Shown here: positions 32,083-39,566 of the stretch, piece by piece | How the letters are laid out: the number at the start of each line of letters is the position of its first letter | Position numbering within the stretch: position 1 is the first letter of the stretch | From: Bacillus mobilis | GTDB lineage: Bacteria; Bacillota; Bacilli; Bacillales; Bacillaceae_G | DNA: 64,000 nucleotides | Direction of reading: 5' to 3' | NCBI RefSeq assembly: GCF_001884045.1 | Contig: NZ_MACF01000025.1 | Location: 204,707 to 268,706 of the forward strand | Translations under genes and position numbers: made by a program | Notes under the pieces: model-generated | Seen by the model: the letters and a program-made list of their open reading frames with translations, nothing else | Told to the model about the DNA's origin: nothing | The model's database searches: none

Positions 32083-32290
32083 CGATAGGAAGGGATTTTT
32101 TCCCTTCCTATCGAATACAATGAAACATGCAACCTCATCTATATATAGGTGAGGGCATATTTATATCAACTTTCCATACATATCTTCTTTATATAAAGAA
32201 GAATTGGGAATACGGGGTTGTATGTGACAACTCCGCTAGTACAGGCGTGCTAGAAACCTCCGCTATACATATAAGTGGGGGAGTTTTCAT
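32083..32290 (+). promoter_or_regulatory. Structured leader between udk and greA
   Basis: About 280 bases without a gene contain a series of hairpins. CGATAGGAAGGGA (32083) pairs with its inverse at 32101-32113. CCTCATCTA pairs with TAGGTGAGG (32133-32154). TCTTCTTTATATAAAGAAGA (32183-32202) is a perfect palindrome. GGGGTTGT (32214) pairs with ACAACTCC (32227), and CTAGTAC (32236) pairs with GTGCTAG (32247). CCTCCGCT (32257) pairs with AGTGGGGG (32274), followed by TTTT. AACTCC (32229-32234) could instead pair with GGAGTT (32280-32285). This looks like an attenuator with alternative folds; I do not recognise a known riboswitch class. Confidence 0.5.
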
Positions 32291-32341
32291 ATGGAACTCC
32301 TCTTTTTTTCGGGGGATTGGTATATAAAAGGAGTGGAAAAT

Positions 32342-32818
32342 ATGGCAACAGAAAAAACATACCCTATGACGCAAGAGGGTAAGCAAAAGCTAGAGAACGA
32401 ACTTGAAGATTTAAAAACGGTAAAACGTAAAGAGGTTGTAGAGCGCATTAAGATTGCACGTAGCTTCGGAGATCTTTCTGAGAACTCTGAGTACGATGCA
32501 GCGAAAGATGAGCAAGCGTTCGTAGAAGGACGTATTACACAATTAGAAAACATGATTCGTAACGCAGTTATCATCACAGATAATGGCGAAGAGTCTACAG
32601 TTGTTACATTAGGTAAAACAGTAACATTTAAAGAGTTACCAGGTGGAGATGAAGAATCTTACACAATCGTAGGTAGCGCAGAAGCAGATCCGTTTGAAGG
32701 AAGAATTTCTAACGATTCTCCAATTGCAAAAAGCTTATTAGGTAAGCAAATTGGTGAGAAGGTAGCAATCCAAACTCCAGGTGGAGAAATGCAAGTAGAG
32801 ATTATCTCTGTAAAATAA
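32342..32818 (+). CDS. greA: Transcription elongation factor GreA
   Basis: Rescues backtracked RNA polymerase by stimulating transcript cleavage. The 158-residue length is standard. The N-terminal coiled coil has the acidic tip residues in [20 protein letters not shown] (D and E of the tip intact), and the C-terminal FKBP-like domain follows. ATG 32342 follows AAAGGAGTGG; the longer frame from 32291 is leader sequence. Confidence 0.97.
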   Translation: MATEKTYPMTQEGKQKLENELEDLKTVKRKEVVERIKIARSFGDLSENSEYDAAKDEQAFVEGRITQLENMIRNAVIITDNGEESTVVTLGKTVTFKELPGGDEESYTIVGSAEADPFEGRISNDSPIAKSLLGKQIGEKVAIQTPGGEMQVEIISVK

Positions 32819-32820
32819 TA

Positions 32821-32856
32821 AAAAATCACTCGTGTAAAAGCGAGTGATTTTTTTAT
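32821..32856 (+). terminator. Terminator after greA
   Basis: AAAATCACTCG pairs with CGAGTGATTTTTTT. Confidence 0.9.
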
Positions 32857-32910
32857 TTGTATAAAAGATGAAACACTCCGTCCAAACTATAATAGACGAG
32901 GTGTTTTTTT

Positions 32911-34665
32911 ATGAAAATAAAACGGAGAATTACAATTGTTTTAATTTGTTTTATAGGTGTCATGTTTATTTTACTTTGTCGTTTAATTCAAATACAAATT
33001 ATAGATACAGAATCATTTACAGACCGTAAGATAAATTTAATTGAAAAAAGTGTTACACAACGGACGCAGTCCATTACGGTAGATGATGGACGAGGCCATT
33101 TTATAGATCGGAACGGTAAGGAAATAGGTGAGAAAAAGTATCCTGTTTTAATTGTTTTTCCATTTCTACAAATAAAAAATGACATGTTAGAGAAAATTGC
33201 GCATATCATTGGTGTGTCGAGACAAGAGATTGAAAGTCAAATGAAAGACAAGAAAAGTGCATTTATCATGCAAAGGGGAAATGGTCCATTTCACTTGGCA
33301 CGAGAGCAGATGGAGAAGGTGAATCAATTAAATGTATTAGGTATTGTAGCAGCTGAAGTTCGTTTACGGCAAACTGACAGGGTGAATCATTTAATTGGCG
33401 ATGTGGGGGAGAATGAACGAGAATTTGAAAAACGATACGGAGAAGTAAGAAATATTTCAAGGCAAACGCCAATTGGCATTTCAGGATTGCAGCAATCATT
33501 TGATGAATTTCTTTTGACCGATGGAGAGGCAAAAGTATTGTATCAAGTGGACCGACAAGGAGAACCGATTTTTGGAAAACAAGCGAAATATACTGCGCCT
33601 GGAAATCCATTTTATCCGGTGACGATTCAAACTACTTTACATAACGGATTACAGCAAAAAGCAGAAGAAGTGGTTGAAGCAAGCGAAATAAAGAAGGGAG
33701 GACTAGTATTACTTGATGTAAAGAAAAATGAAATTTTAGCGATGGTCAGTAAACCGTCTGTACAGGTGAAGGATGAGCGTTTATATACAACTACACTTGA
33801 AAATCAAATGTTAACACCACATTTTCCCGGTTCTGTTTTTAAAACAATAGTGGCAGCAGCAGTGATTGATCAAAATGAAAATGTGTTGAATCGTACATTT
33901 AATTGTAATCAAGATTTATATGGTGAAGACCACCCGCAAGTTATGATGGGTACACTTAGTTTTAAAGAGAGCTTTGCTAGAAGCTGTAACAGGACATTTT
34001 CAGAGTTAGGTAATGAGCTAATACAAAAGGATAAGATGGTGTTAGAAACTTACATAGCAGCGTTAGGAGCCGCTGGTAAGGTTGGATGGAAAGGTTCTGT
34101 ATTTCATACAACTCATTTTGAGCAAATGCCAGAGGAGAAGAAGGTTACGATTTGGGGAAGTGAAGGAAATAAGAATAGTAAAAAGGCGGTAGCGCAAACA
34201 GCAATTGGACAGAAAGATGTACGTATATCACCTCTAGCGATTGCAAATATGATGGCGACGATTGCTAGGGATGGAGAAAAGATGGAAGTGAAAGCTGTAG
34301 AAAAAATAATATATAAAAATGGAACGGACTTTTATACATTTGAAGACCATACATTAGGTGGAAAACAGCTTTCGTATGAAGCGGTGAAAACATTACAAGA
34401 GTTATTAAGGGGCGTTGTAACAACAGAGAAAGGAACAGGAGCCGCATTCAGGTCGTTGCCACTAAGTGTCGCCGGAAAATCTGGGACAGCGCAAACAGGA
34501 AAAGGGGCGAAAGTGAATCGTTGGTTTGCAGGTTATTTTCCATATGAAAATCCAAGATATGCTTTAGTTGTCGTGGATATAGAAACGAATAGCAGTGAAA
34601 ATAAAGTTACACCTATTTTCAAAGCTATCGTAGAATCAATCTATCGATTAGAGAATGAAAAGTAA
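32911..34665 (+). CDS. pbpI: Class B penicillin-binding protein (PbpI/YrrR-like)
   Basis: A peptidoglycan transpeptidase of 584 residues with one N-terminal membrane helix (about 7-27). The active-site motifs are S308-x-x-K311 (PGSVFKT), S358-C-N360 and K523-S-G-T. A dimerisation/pedestal domain lies before them. Its place after greA matches B. subtilis yrrR (pbpI). It is shorter than PbpA/PbpB-type PBPs. Confidence 0.92.
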   Translation: MKIKRRITIVLICFIGVMFILLCRLIQIQIIDTESFTDRKINLIEKSVTQRTQSITVDDGRGHFIDRNGKEIGEKKYPVLIVFPFLQIKNDMLEKIAHIIGVSRQEIESQMKDKKSAFIMQRGNGPFHLAREQMEKVNQLNVLGIVAAEVRLRQTDRVNHLIGDVGENEREFEKRYGEVRNISRQTPIGISGLQQSFDEFLLTDGEAKVLYQVDRQGEPIFGKQAKYTAPGNPFYPVTIQTTLHNGLQQKAEEVVEASEIKKGGLVLLDVKKNEILAMVSKPSVQVKDERLYTTTLENQMLTPHFPGSVFKTIVAAAVIDQNENVLNRTFNCNQDLYGEDHPQVMMGTLSFKESFARSCNRTFSELGNELIQKDKMVLETYIAALGAAGKVGWKGSVFHTTHFEQMPEEKKVTIWGSEGNKNSKKAVAQTAIGQKDVRISPLAIANMMATIARDGEKMEVKAVEKIIYKNGTDFYTFEDHTLGGKQLSYEAVKTLQELLRGVVTTEKGTGAAFRSLPLSVAGKSGTAQTGKGAKVNRWFAGYFPYENPRYALVVVDIETNSSENKVTPIFKAIVESIYRLENEK

Positions 34666-34718
34666 TCTTGCAATTCATAGTGAAATGTTTTCATTTCGTG
34701 AAAATATTATTGTAAATG

Positions 34719-34747
34719 TTCAACCTTTCTAGATTTAATGTTACAAT
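34719..34747 (+). promoter_or_regulatory. Likely sigma-A promoter of yrrS
   Basis: TTCAAC (34719-34724), 17 bases and TACAAT (34742-34747), 34 bases before the yrrS start. Confidence 0.6.
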
Positions 34748-34781
34748 AGCAAGTATGAAAAACTGCATGGAGGTTTGAAGA

Positions 34782-35429
34782 ATGGCAGGAGGATCTAGAT
34801 TCCAACAGAAACAACAAAAACGTCGTCAAAACGGTGTTTTAAATATTGCAATTGCAATTGTATTAATATTAGTAGCTATTGTATCATATCAATTGTTTGT
34901 TCCTGAAAGAAAAGAACAAGCGTCTTCTAGTGATAAAAAAGTAGCTCAGCAAACAACGAAAGAGAATAAGGCTGAGAAAGCTAAAGGCAAAGAAGAGACG
35001 AAGAAGAACGAGCAAGATAAGGCAGATGCTAAGAAGCAGGAAGAAGAGAAGCAAAAGGCTGAAGAAGAACAGAAAAAAGCTGAAGAAGAAGCGAAAGCTA
35101 ACGAGAAAGTATCAGCTGAAAAAACACAGCCAAAGGCAACTGACGCTTATACGAAACCTTCTTGGAAGCCAGTAGGTACAGAGCAAGGTGCAACACCTGC
35201 GATGACGTTTAAAAAAGGTACAGCAGATTGGAATGAGATGAATCAAGCTATTTCAGCTGCAATTGACGTTCCAGTAGAGCAATTAATTATCCATAGAATT
35301 GGAAATAACGGTAAGAATAAAGCTTACGGTAACGTACAAGATAAACAATCAGGCAAAAAATATTATGTGAATATTGATTGGGTAGACAATGAGGGCTGGA
35401 AACCAGTACTTGTTCAAACTCTAAACTAA
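34782..35429 (+). CDS. yrrS: DUF1510 membrane protein YrrS
   Basis: A 215-residue protein with a basic N-terminus (QQKQQKRRQNG), one membrane helix (about 19-38), a very Lys/Glu-rich extended or coiled stretch (about 48-115) and a compact C-terminal DUF1510 domain. The C-terminal domain should lie outside the membrane. In B. subtilis YrrS is encoded next to the PBP and made in sporulation; function not settled. GGAGGTTTGAAG precedes the ATG. Confidence 0.9.
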   Translation: MAGGSRFQQKQQKRRQNGVLNIAIAIVLILVAIVSYQLFVPERKEQASSSDKKVAQQTTKENKAEKAKGKEETKKNEQDKADAKKQEEEKQKAEEEQKKAEEEAKANEKVSAEKTQPKATDAYTKPSWKPVGTEQGATPAMTFKKGTADWNEMNQAISAAIDVPVEQLIIHRIGNNGKNKAYGNVQDKQSGKKYYVNIDWVDNEGWKPVLVQTLN

Positions 35430-35463
35430 AAAAGAGAAGCTCCTTAGGGGCTTCTCTTTTTTA
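35428..35463. terminator. Bidirectional terminator between yrrS and yrzA
   Basis: AAAAAAGAGAAGC pairs with GCTTCTCTTTTTT. Confidence 0.88.
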
Positions 35464-35464
35464 G

Positions 35465-35680
35465 TTAGCGTAATTTCTTTAATTTAAAATGAACAACCGC
35501 GCTATAATATGGTCTTTTGCTTTCGGGATCCATAACCATTTGATGCGAGATGTGATGAACTTCAAGCATAAGTGCTTTATTATTATCGATTTGTTCACTA
35601 ATTTTTCGTTCCAAAGAAGCTAAGTCTCCTGCTTCGAAAAACTCTACTTTATCTTCTAACATTTCAAAGGTAAATGACAC
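35465..35680 (-). CDS. yrzA: DUF2536 protein YrzA
   Basis: A 71-residue soluble protein of the YrzA/DUF2536 family, unknown function. It starts at GTG 35680 after GGAGAGGGG. It converges on yrrS and diverges from yrrT, the same place as in B. subtilis. Confidence 0.85.
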   Translation of the reverse strand: MSFTFEMLEDKVEFFEAGDLASLERKISEQIDNNKALMLEVHHISHQMVMDPESKRPYYSAVVHFKLKKLR

Positions 35681-35753
35681 GAAGACGACCCCTCTCCTAT
35701 GTAATCAACTATAGTGTAACAAAGAAAAGAAGGAAATACCATGTACATTTCAA

Positions 35754-35782
35754 TTGACATTTTTGGAAAGAGGGCATATTAT
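35754..35782 (+). promoter_or_regulatory. Sigma-A promoter of the yrrT operon
   Basis: TTGACA (35754-35759), 17 bases and TATTAT (35777-35782), a strong promoter. A CymR site would be expected near here, but I cannot define one with confidence. Confidence 0.8.
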
Positions 35783-35816
35783 ACTGATAAAACCGATAAG
35801 AAAAAGGGGAATTTTT

Positions 35817-36455
35817 ATGGGTACAGAATTTAATGGTTTATTTGATGAGTGGGCTCATACGTACGACTCATTTGTACAAGGCGAAGATATACAATATAAA
35901 GAAGTTTTCGCCCGTTATGAGGACATTCTAGAGGATGTAGTTAACAAGTCATTTGGTAATGTATTAGAATTTGGTGTTGGTACAGGTAATTTAACAAATA
36001 AATTATTACTTGCTGGCCGCACAGTTTACGGTATAGAACCGTCACGTGAAATGCGTATGATTGCAAAAGAGAAATTACCGCAAGAGTTTTCCATTACAGA
36101 AGGTGATTTTCTTTCGTTTGAAGTCCCAAATTCAATTGATACCATAGTAAGCACCTATGCATTTCATCATTTAACAGATGATGAAAAAAATGTAGCGATT
36201 GCGAAGTATAGTCAATTGCTAAACAAAGGTGGTAAAATAGTGTTTGCTGATACGATATTTGCAGATCAAGATGCATATGATAAAACTGTTGAAACAGCAA
36301 AACAAAGAGGTTTCCATCAGTTAGCAAACGATTTGCAAACGGAATACTATACACGTATTCCGGTCATGCAGTCTATTTTTGAAAACAATGGCTTCCATGT
36401 AACCTTTACGAGATTAAATCATTTCGTTTGGGTAATGGAGGCAACTAAGCAATAG
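35817..36455 (+). CDS. yrrT: SAM-dependent methyltransferase YrrT
   Basis: A 212-residue class I methyltransferase with motif [17 protein letters not shown] (about 45-60). It is the first gene of the methionine-to-cysteine conversion operon. Its reaction is not established; it may generate S-adenosylhomocysteine that MtnN then uses. ATG 35817 follows AAGGGG; the upstream in-frame stretch lies inside the promoter. Confidence 0.9.
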   Translation: MGTEFNGLFDEWAHTYDSFVQGEDIQYKEVFARYEDILEDVVNKSFGNVLEFGVGTGNLTNKLLLAGRTVYGIEPSREMRMIAKEKLPQEFSITEGDFLSFEVPNSIDTIVSTYAFHHLTDDEKNVAIAKYSQLLNKGGKIVFADTIFADQDAYDKTVETAKQRGFHQLANDLQTEYYTRIPVMQSIFENNGFHVTFTRLNHFVWVMEATKQ

Positions 36456-36469
36456 AAAGAGGGATTAGA

Positions 36470-37165
36470 TTGAGAATTGCTGTAATTGGAGCAATGGAAG
36501 AAGAAGTACGTATTTTACGTGACAAATTAGAACAAGCAGAAACAGAAACGGTTGCGGGTTGTGAATTTACGAAAGGACAATTAGCAGGACATGAAGTAAT
36601 CTTGTTAAAGTCTGGTATTGGTAAAGTAAATGCAGCGATGTCAACGACAATTTTATTAGAAAGATATAAGCCTGAAAAAGTAATTAATACTGGTTCAGCT
36701 GGTGGCTTCCATCATTCTCTAAATGTTGGAGATGTAGTTATTTCAACAGAAGTTCGTCATCATGACGTAGATGTAACCGTATTTAACTATGAGTATGGTC
36801 AAGTACCAGGAATGCCGCCTGGATTCAAAGCTGATGAAGCATTAGTTGCATTAGCTGAGAAATGTATGCAGGCAGAAGAAAATATTCAAGTTGTAAAAGG
36901 TATGATTGCAACAGGTGATTCATTTATGAGTGATCCGAACCGTGTTGCAGCAATTCGTGATAAATTTGAAGATCTTTATGCAGTAGAAATGGAAGCAGCA
37001 GCTGTTGCACAAGTATGCCACCAATATGAAGTTCCGTTTGTTATTATTCGTGCACTTTCTGATATTGCTGGTAAAGAATCAAATGTTTCATTTGATCAAT
37101 TTTTAGATCAAGCAGCTCTTCATTCTACAAACTTTATCGTAAAAGTACTAGAAGAGTTAAAGTAA
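36470..37165 (+). CDS. mtnN: 5'-methylthioadenosine/S-adenosylhomocysteine nucleosidase
   Basis: Cleaves MTA and SAH to adenine and the thioribose, giving S-ribosylhomocysteine for the route to homocysteine. It has 231 residues. Motifs include the N-terminal IGAMEEEV (catalytic glutamate near 12), NTGSAGG and [12 protein letters not shown], and the catalytic aspartate in ALSDIAG. TTG 36470 follows AGAGGGA. It is the second gene of the yrrT operon. Confidence 0.96.
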   Translation: MRIAVIGAMEEEVRILRDKLEQAETETVAGCEFTKGQLAGHEVILLKSGIGKVNAAMSTTILLERYKPEKVINTGSAGGFHHSLNVGDVVISTEVRHHDVDVTVFNYEYGQVPGMPPGFKADEALVALAEKCMQAEENIQVVKGMIATGDSFMSDPNRVAAIRDKFEDLYAVEMEAAAVAQVCHQYEVPFVIIRALSDIAGKESNVSFDQFLDQAALHSTNFIVKVLEELK

Positions 37166-37171
37166 TGTAAC

Positions 37172-37222
37172 AAAAAGGCAACTGTCTCATATAAAGAAAA
37201 TACATACAGTTGCCTTTTCTTT
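37172..37222 (+). terminator. Hairpin/terminator between mtnN and mccA
   Basis: AAAAAGGCAACTGT (37172-37185) pairs with ACAGTTGCCTTTT (37206-37218), then CTTTATT. It lies inside the yrrT-mccB gene group, so it may give graded expression rather than a full stop. Confidence 0.75.
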
Positions 37223-37247
37223 ATTGGCAAATAAGGGGGAGAACACG

Positions 37248-38171
37248 ATGAATGTATATCGTGGAGTTCATGAGTTGATTGGTCATACACCAATTGTAGA
37301 AATTACTCGTTTTTCACTTCCAGAAGGGGTCCGTTTATTTGCAAAGCTTGAATTTTATAACCCAGGTGGAAGCGTTAAGGACCGTTTAGGAAGAGAATTA
37401 ATCGAAGATGCACTAGAAAAAGGGCTTGTTACCCAGGGTGGAACAATTATTGAACCGACTGCTGGAAATACTGGTATTGGACTGGCACTTGCAGCGTTAC
37501 AACATGATTTACGCGTTATTGTTTGTGTACCAGAGAAATTTAGTATTGAAAAACAAGAATTAATGAAAGCACTAGGCGCAACGGTTGTGCATACACCAAC
37601 TGAGCAAGGAATGACCGGTGCAATTGCGAAAGCAAAAGAATTAGTAAATGAAATACCGAATTCGTACTCTCCAAGTCAGTTTGCGAATGAAGCAAACCCG
37701 CGTGCTTATTTCAAAACACTAGGTCCTGAACTTTGGTTGGCACTGAACGGAGAGATTAACATATTTGTTGCTGGAGCAGGAACTGGTGGTACATTCATGG
37801 GGACTGCATCTTATTTGAAAGAAAAAAATGTAGATATAAAAACGGTTATTGTGGAACCAGAAGGGTCCATTTTAAATGGTGGTAAAGCTGGTTCGCATGA
37901 AACAGAAGGGATTGGCCTTGAATTCATCCCACCATTTTTGAAAACATCTTATTTTGATGAAATTCATACAATTTCTGATCGAAATGCATTTTTACGAGTG
38001 AAGGAATTAGCCCAAAAAGAAGGACTGCTTGTTGGGAGCTCGTCAGGAGCAGCATTTCATGCAAGTTTACTTGAAGCAGAGAAAGCGGCGCCAGGTACAA
38101 ACATTGTAACGATTTTTCCTGATAGTAGTGAGCGCTATTTAAGTAAAGACATATACAAAGGATGGGAATAA
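37248..38171 (+). CDS. mccA: O-acetylserine-dependent cystathionine beta-synthase MccA (YrhA)
   Basis: A PLP enzyme that joins homocysteine to O-acetylserine, giving cystathionine. It has 307 residues. The PLP lysine is K44 in NPGGSVKDR and the phosphate loop is in EPTAGNTGIGLA. It pairs with MccB in the reverse transsulfuration pathway. ATG 37248 follows AAGGGGGAG. It could be mistaken for CysK, but the context fits MccA. Confidence 0.93.
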   Translation: MNVYRGVHELIGHTPIVEITRFSLPEGVRLFAKLEFYNPGGSVKDRLGRELIEDALEKGLVTQGGTIIEPTAGNTGIGLALAALQHDLRVIVCVPEKFSIEKQELMKALGATVVHTPTEQGMTGAIAKAKELVNEIPNSYSPSQFANEANPRAYFKTLGPELWLALNGEINIFVAGAGTGGTFMGTASYLKEKNVDIKTVIVEPEGSILNGGKAGSHETEGIGLEFIPPFLKTSYFDEIHTISDRNAFLRVKELAQKEGLLVGSSSGAAFHASLLEAEKAAPGTNIVTIFPDSSERYLSKDIYKGWE

Positions 38172-38174
38172 AAA

Positions 38175-39308
38175 ATGAGAGCAAAGACAAAGTTAATTCA
38201 TGGTATTCGCATAGGAGAACCTTCAACTGGATCTGTAAATGTACCGATTTATCAAACAAGTACGTACAAACAAGAAGCAGTTGGTAAGCATCAAGGATAT
38301 GAATATTCACGTACAGGAAACCCAACACGTGCAGCTTTAGAAGAAATGATTGCTGTATTAGAAAACGGTCATGCTGGTTTTGCATTTGGTTCAGGAATGG
38401 CTGCTATTACAGCTACAATTATGTTGTTCTCAAAAGGTGACCACGTTATTTTAACAGATGATGTGTATGGTGGAACGTACCGCGTTATCACAAAAGTATT
38501 AAACCGCTTCGGTATTGAGCATACATTTGTAGATACAACAAATCTAGAGGAAGTTGTAGAAGCAATTCGTCCAAACACGAAAGCGATTTATGTGGAAACA
38601 CCAACGAACCCATTACTGAAAATTACTGATATTAAGAAAATATCTACTCTTGCTAAAGAGAAAGATTTATTAACAATTATCGATAATACATTCATGACGC
38701 CATATTGGCAGTCGCCGATTTCTTTAGGAGCAGACATTGTACTTCATAGTGCAACGAAATATTTAGGAGGTCATAGTGACGTAGTTGCAGGCCTAGTAGT
38801 TGTAAATAGCCCGCAATTAGCAGAAGACCTTCACTTTGTACAAAACTCAACAGGAGGCATTCTTGGCCCGCAAGATAGCTTCTTACTACTTCGTGGTTTA
38901 AAAACATTAGGAATTCGAATGGAAGAGCATGAAACGAATTCACGTGCAATTGCTGAGTTTTTAAATAACCATCCAAAAGTAAATAAAGTATATTATCCAG
39001 GTCTTGCATCACATCAAAACCATGAATTAGCAACAGAACAAGCAAATGGATTTGGTGCTATTATCTCATTTGATGTAGATAGTGAAGAAACATTAAATAA
39101 AGTACTAGAGAAATTACAATACTTTACACTTGCTGAAAGTTTAGGAGCAGTAGAAAGTTTGATTTCTATCCCATCTCAAATGACACATGCATCAATCCCA
39201 GCAGATCGCCGCAAAGAATTAGGAATTACAGATACATTAATTCGTATTTCTGTCGGTATTGAAGACGGTGAAGATTTAATTGAAGATTTAGCACAAGCGT
39301 TAGCATAA
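38175..39308 (+). CDS. mccB: Cystathionine gamma-lyase MccB (YrhB)
   Basis: A PLP enzyme of the Cys/Met metabolism family that splits cystathionine to cysteine and 2-oxobutyrate; it also has homocysteine lyase activity in B. subtilis. It has 377 residues, with the PLP lysine K195 in HSATKYLGGHSD. It starts three bases after the mccA stop and is translationally close to it. A terminator follows. Confidence 0.95.
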   Translation: MRAKTKLIHGIRIGEPSTGSVNVPIYQTSTYKQEAVGKHQGYEYSRTGNPTRAALEEMIAVLENGHAGFAFGSGMAAITATIMLFSKGDHVILTDDVYGGTYRVITKVLNRFGIEHTFVDTTNLEEVVEAIRPNTKAIYVETPTNPLLKITDIKKISTLAKEKDLLTIIDNTFMTPYWQSPISLGADIVLHSATKYLGGHSDVVAGLVVVNSPQLAEDLHFVQNSTGGILGPQDSFLLLRGLKTLGIRMEEHETNSRAIAEFLNNHPKVNKVYYPGLASHQNHELATEQANGFGAIISFDVDSEETLNKVLEKLQYFTLAESLGAVESLISIPSQMTHASIPADRRKELGITDTLIRISVGIEDGEDLIEDLAQALA

Positions 39309-39346
39309 TAAAAATGCACTGCTTATATAGGCAGTGCATTTTTATT
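39309..39346 (+). terminator. Terminator after mccB
   Basis: AAAAATGCACTGC pairs with GCAGTGCATTTTT. Confidence 0.9.
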
Positions 39347-39354
39347 ATGTTATT

Positions 39355-39372
39355 TTGTGAAAAAATTCACAA
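39355..39372. promoter_or_regulatory. Rex operator 1 upstream of adhE
   Basis: TTGTGAAAAAATTCACAA is a perfect 18-bp palindrome of the Rex consensus (TTGTGAA-N4-TTCACAA). Rex represses fermentation genes when NADH/NAD+ is low. Confidence 0.9.
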
Positions 39373-39439
39373 AATAGACATACACAAATGAAATAGTTTC
39401 ATGTATATTAAGTTCATGAAGTGTTACTCACGAACAAAC

Positions 39440-39457
39440 TTGTGAAATATTTCACAA
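39440..39457. promoter_or_regulatory. Rex operator 2 upstream of adhE
   Basis: TTGTGAAATATTTCACAA is a second perfect Rex palindrome, 85 bases centre to centre from the first. A weaker palindrome, ATGAAATAGTTTCAT, lies between them. The adhE start is 110 bases downstream. Confidence 0.9.
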
Positions 39458-39566
39458 ACAATGAGGTTCATGTAGGAAAGCAACTCTATTTTTTTGCGCT
39501 AATCGGGACTTATTATGACCTACAGGGTCTTATTTAGTCCACGGTAGCAGAATAGGAGGAATTTAC

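Noticed and set aside
32183-32202. The perfect palindrome TCTTCTTTATATAAAGAAGA as a stand-alone operator
   Set aside because: It is one of a series of hairpins in the greA leader and more likely part of that structure; no matching site occurs elsewhere in the window.
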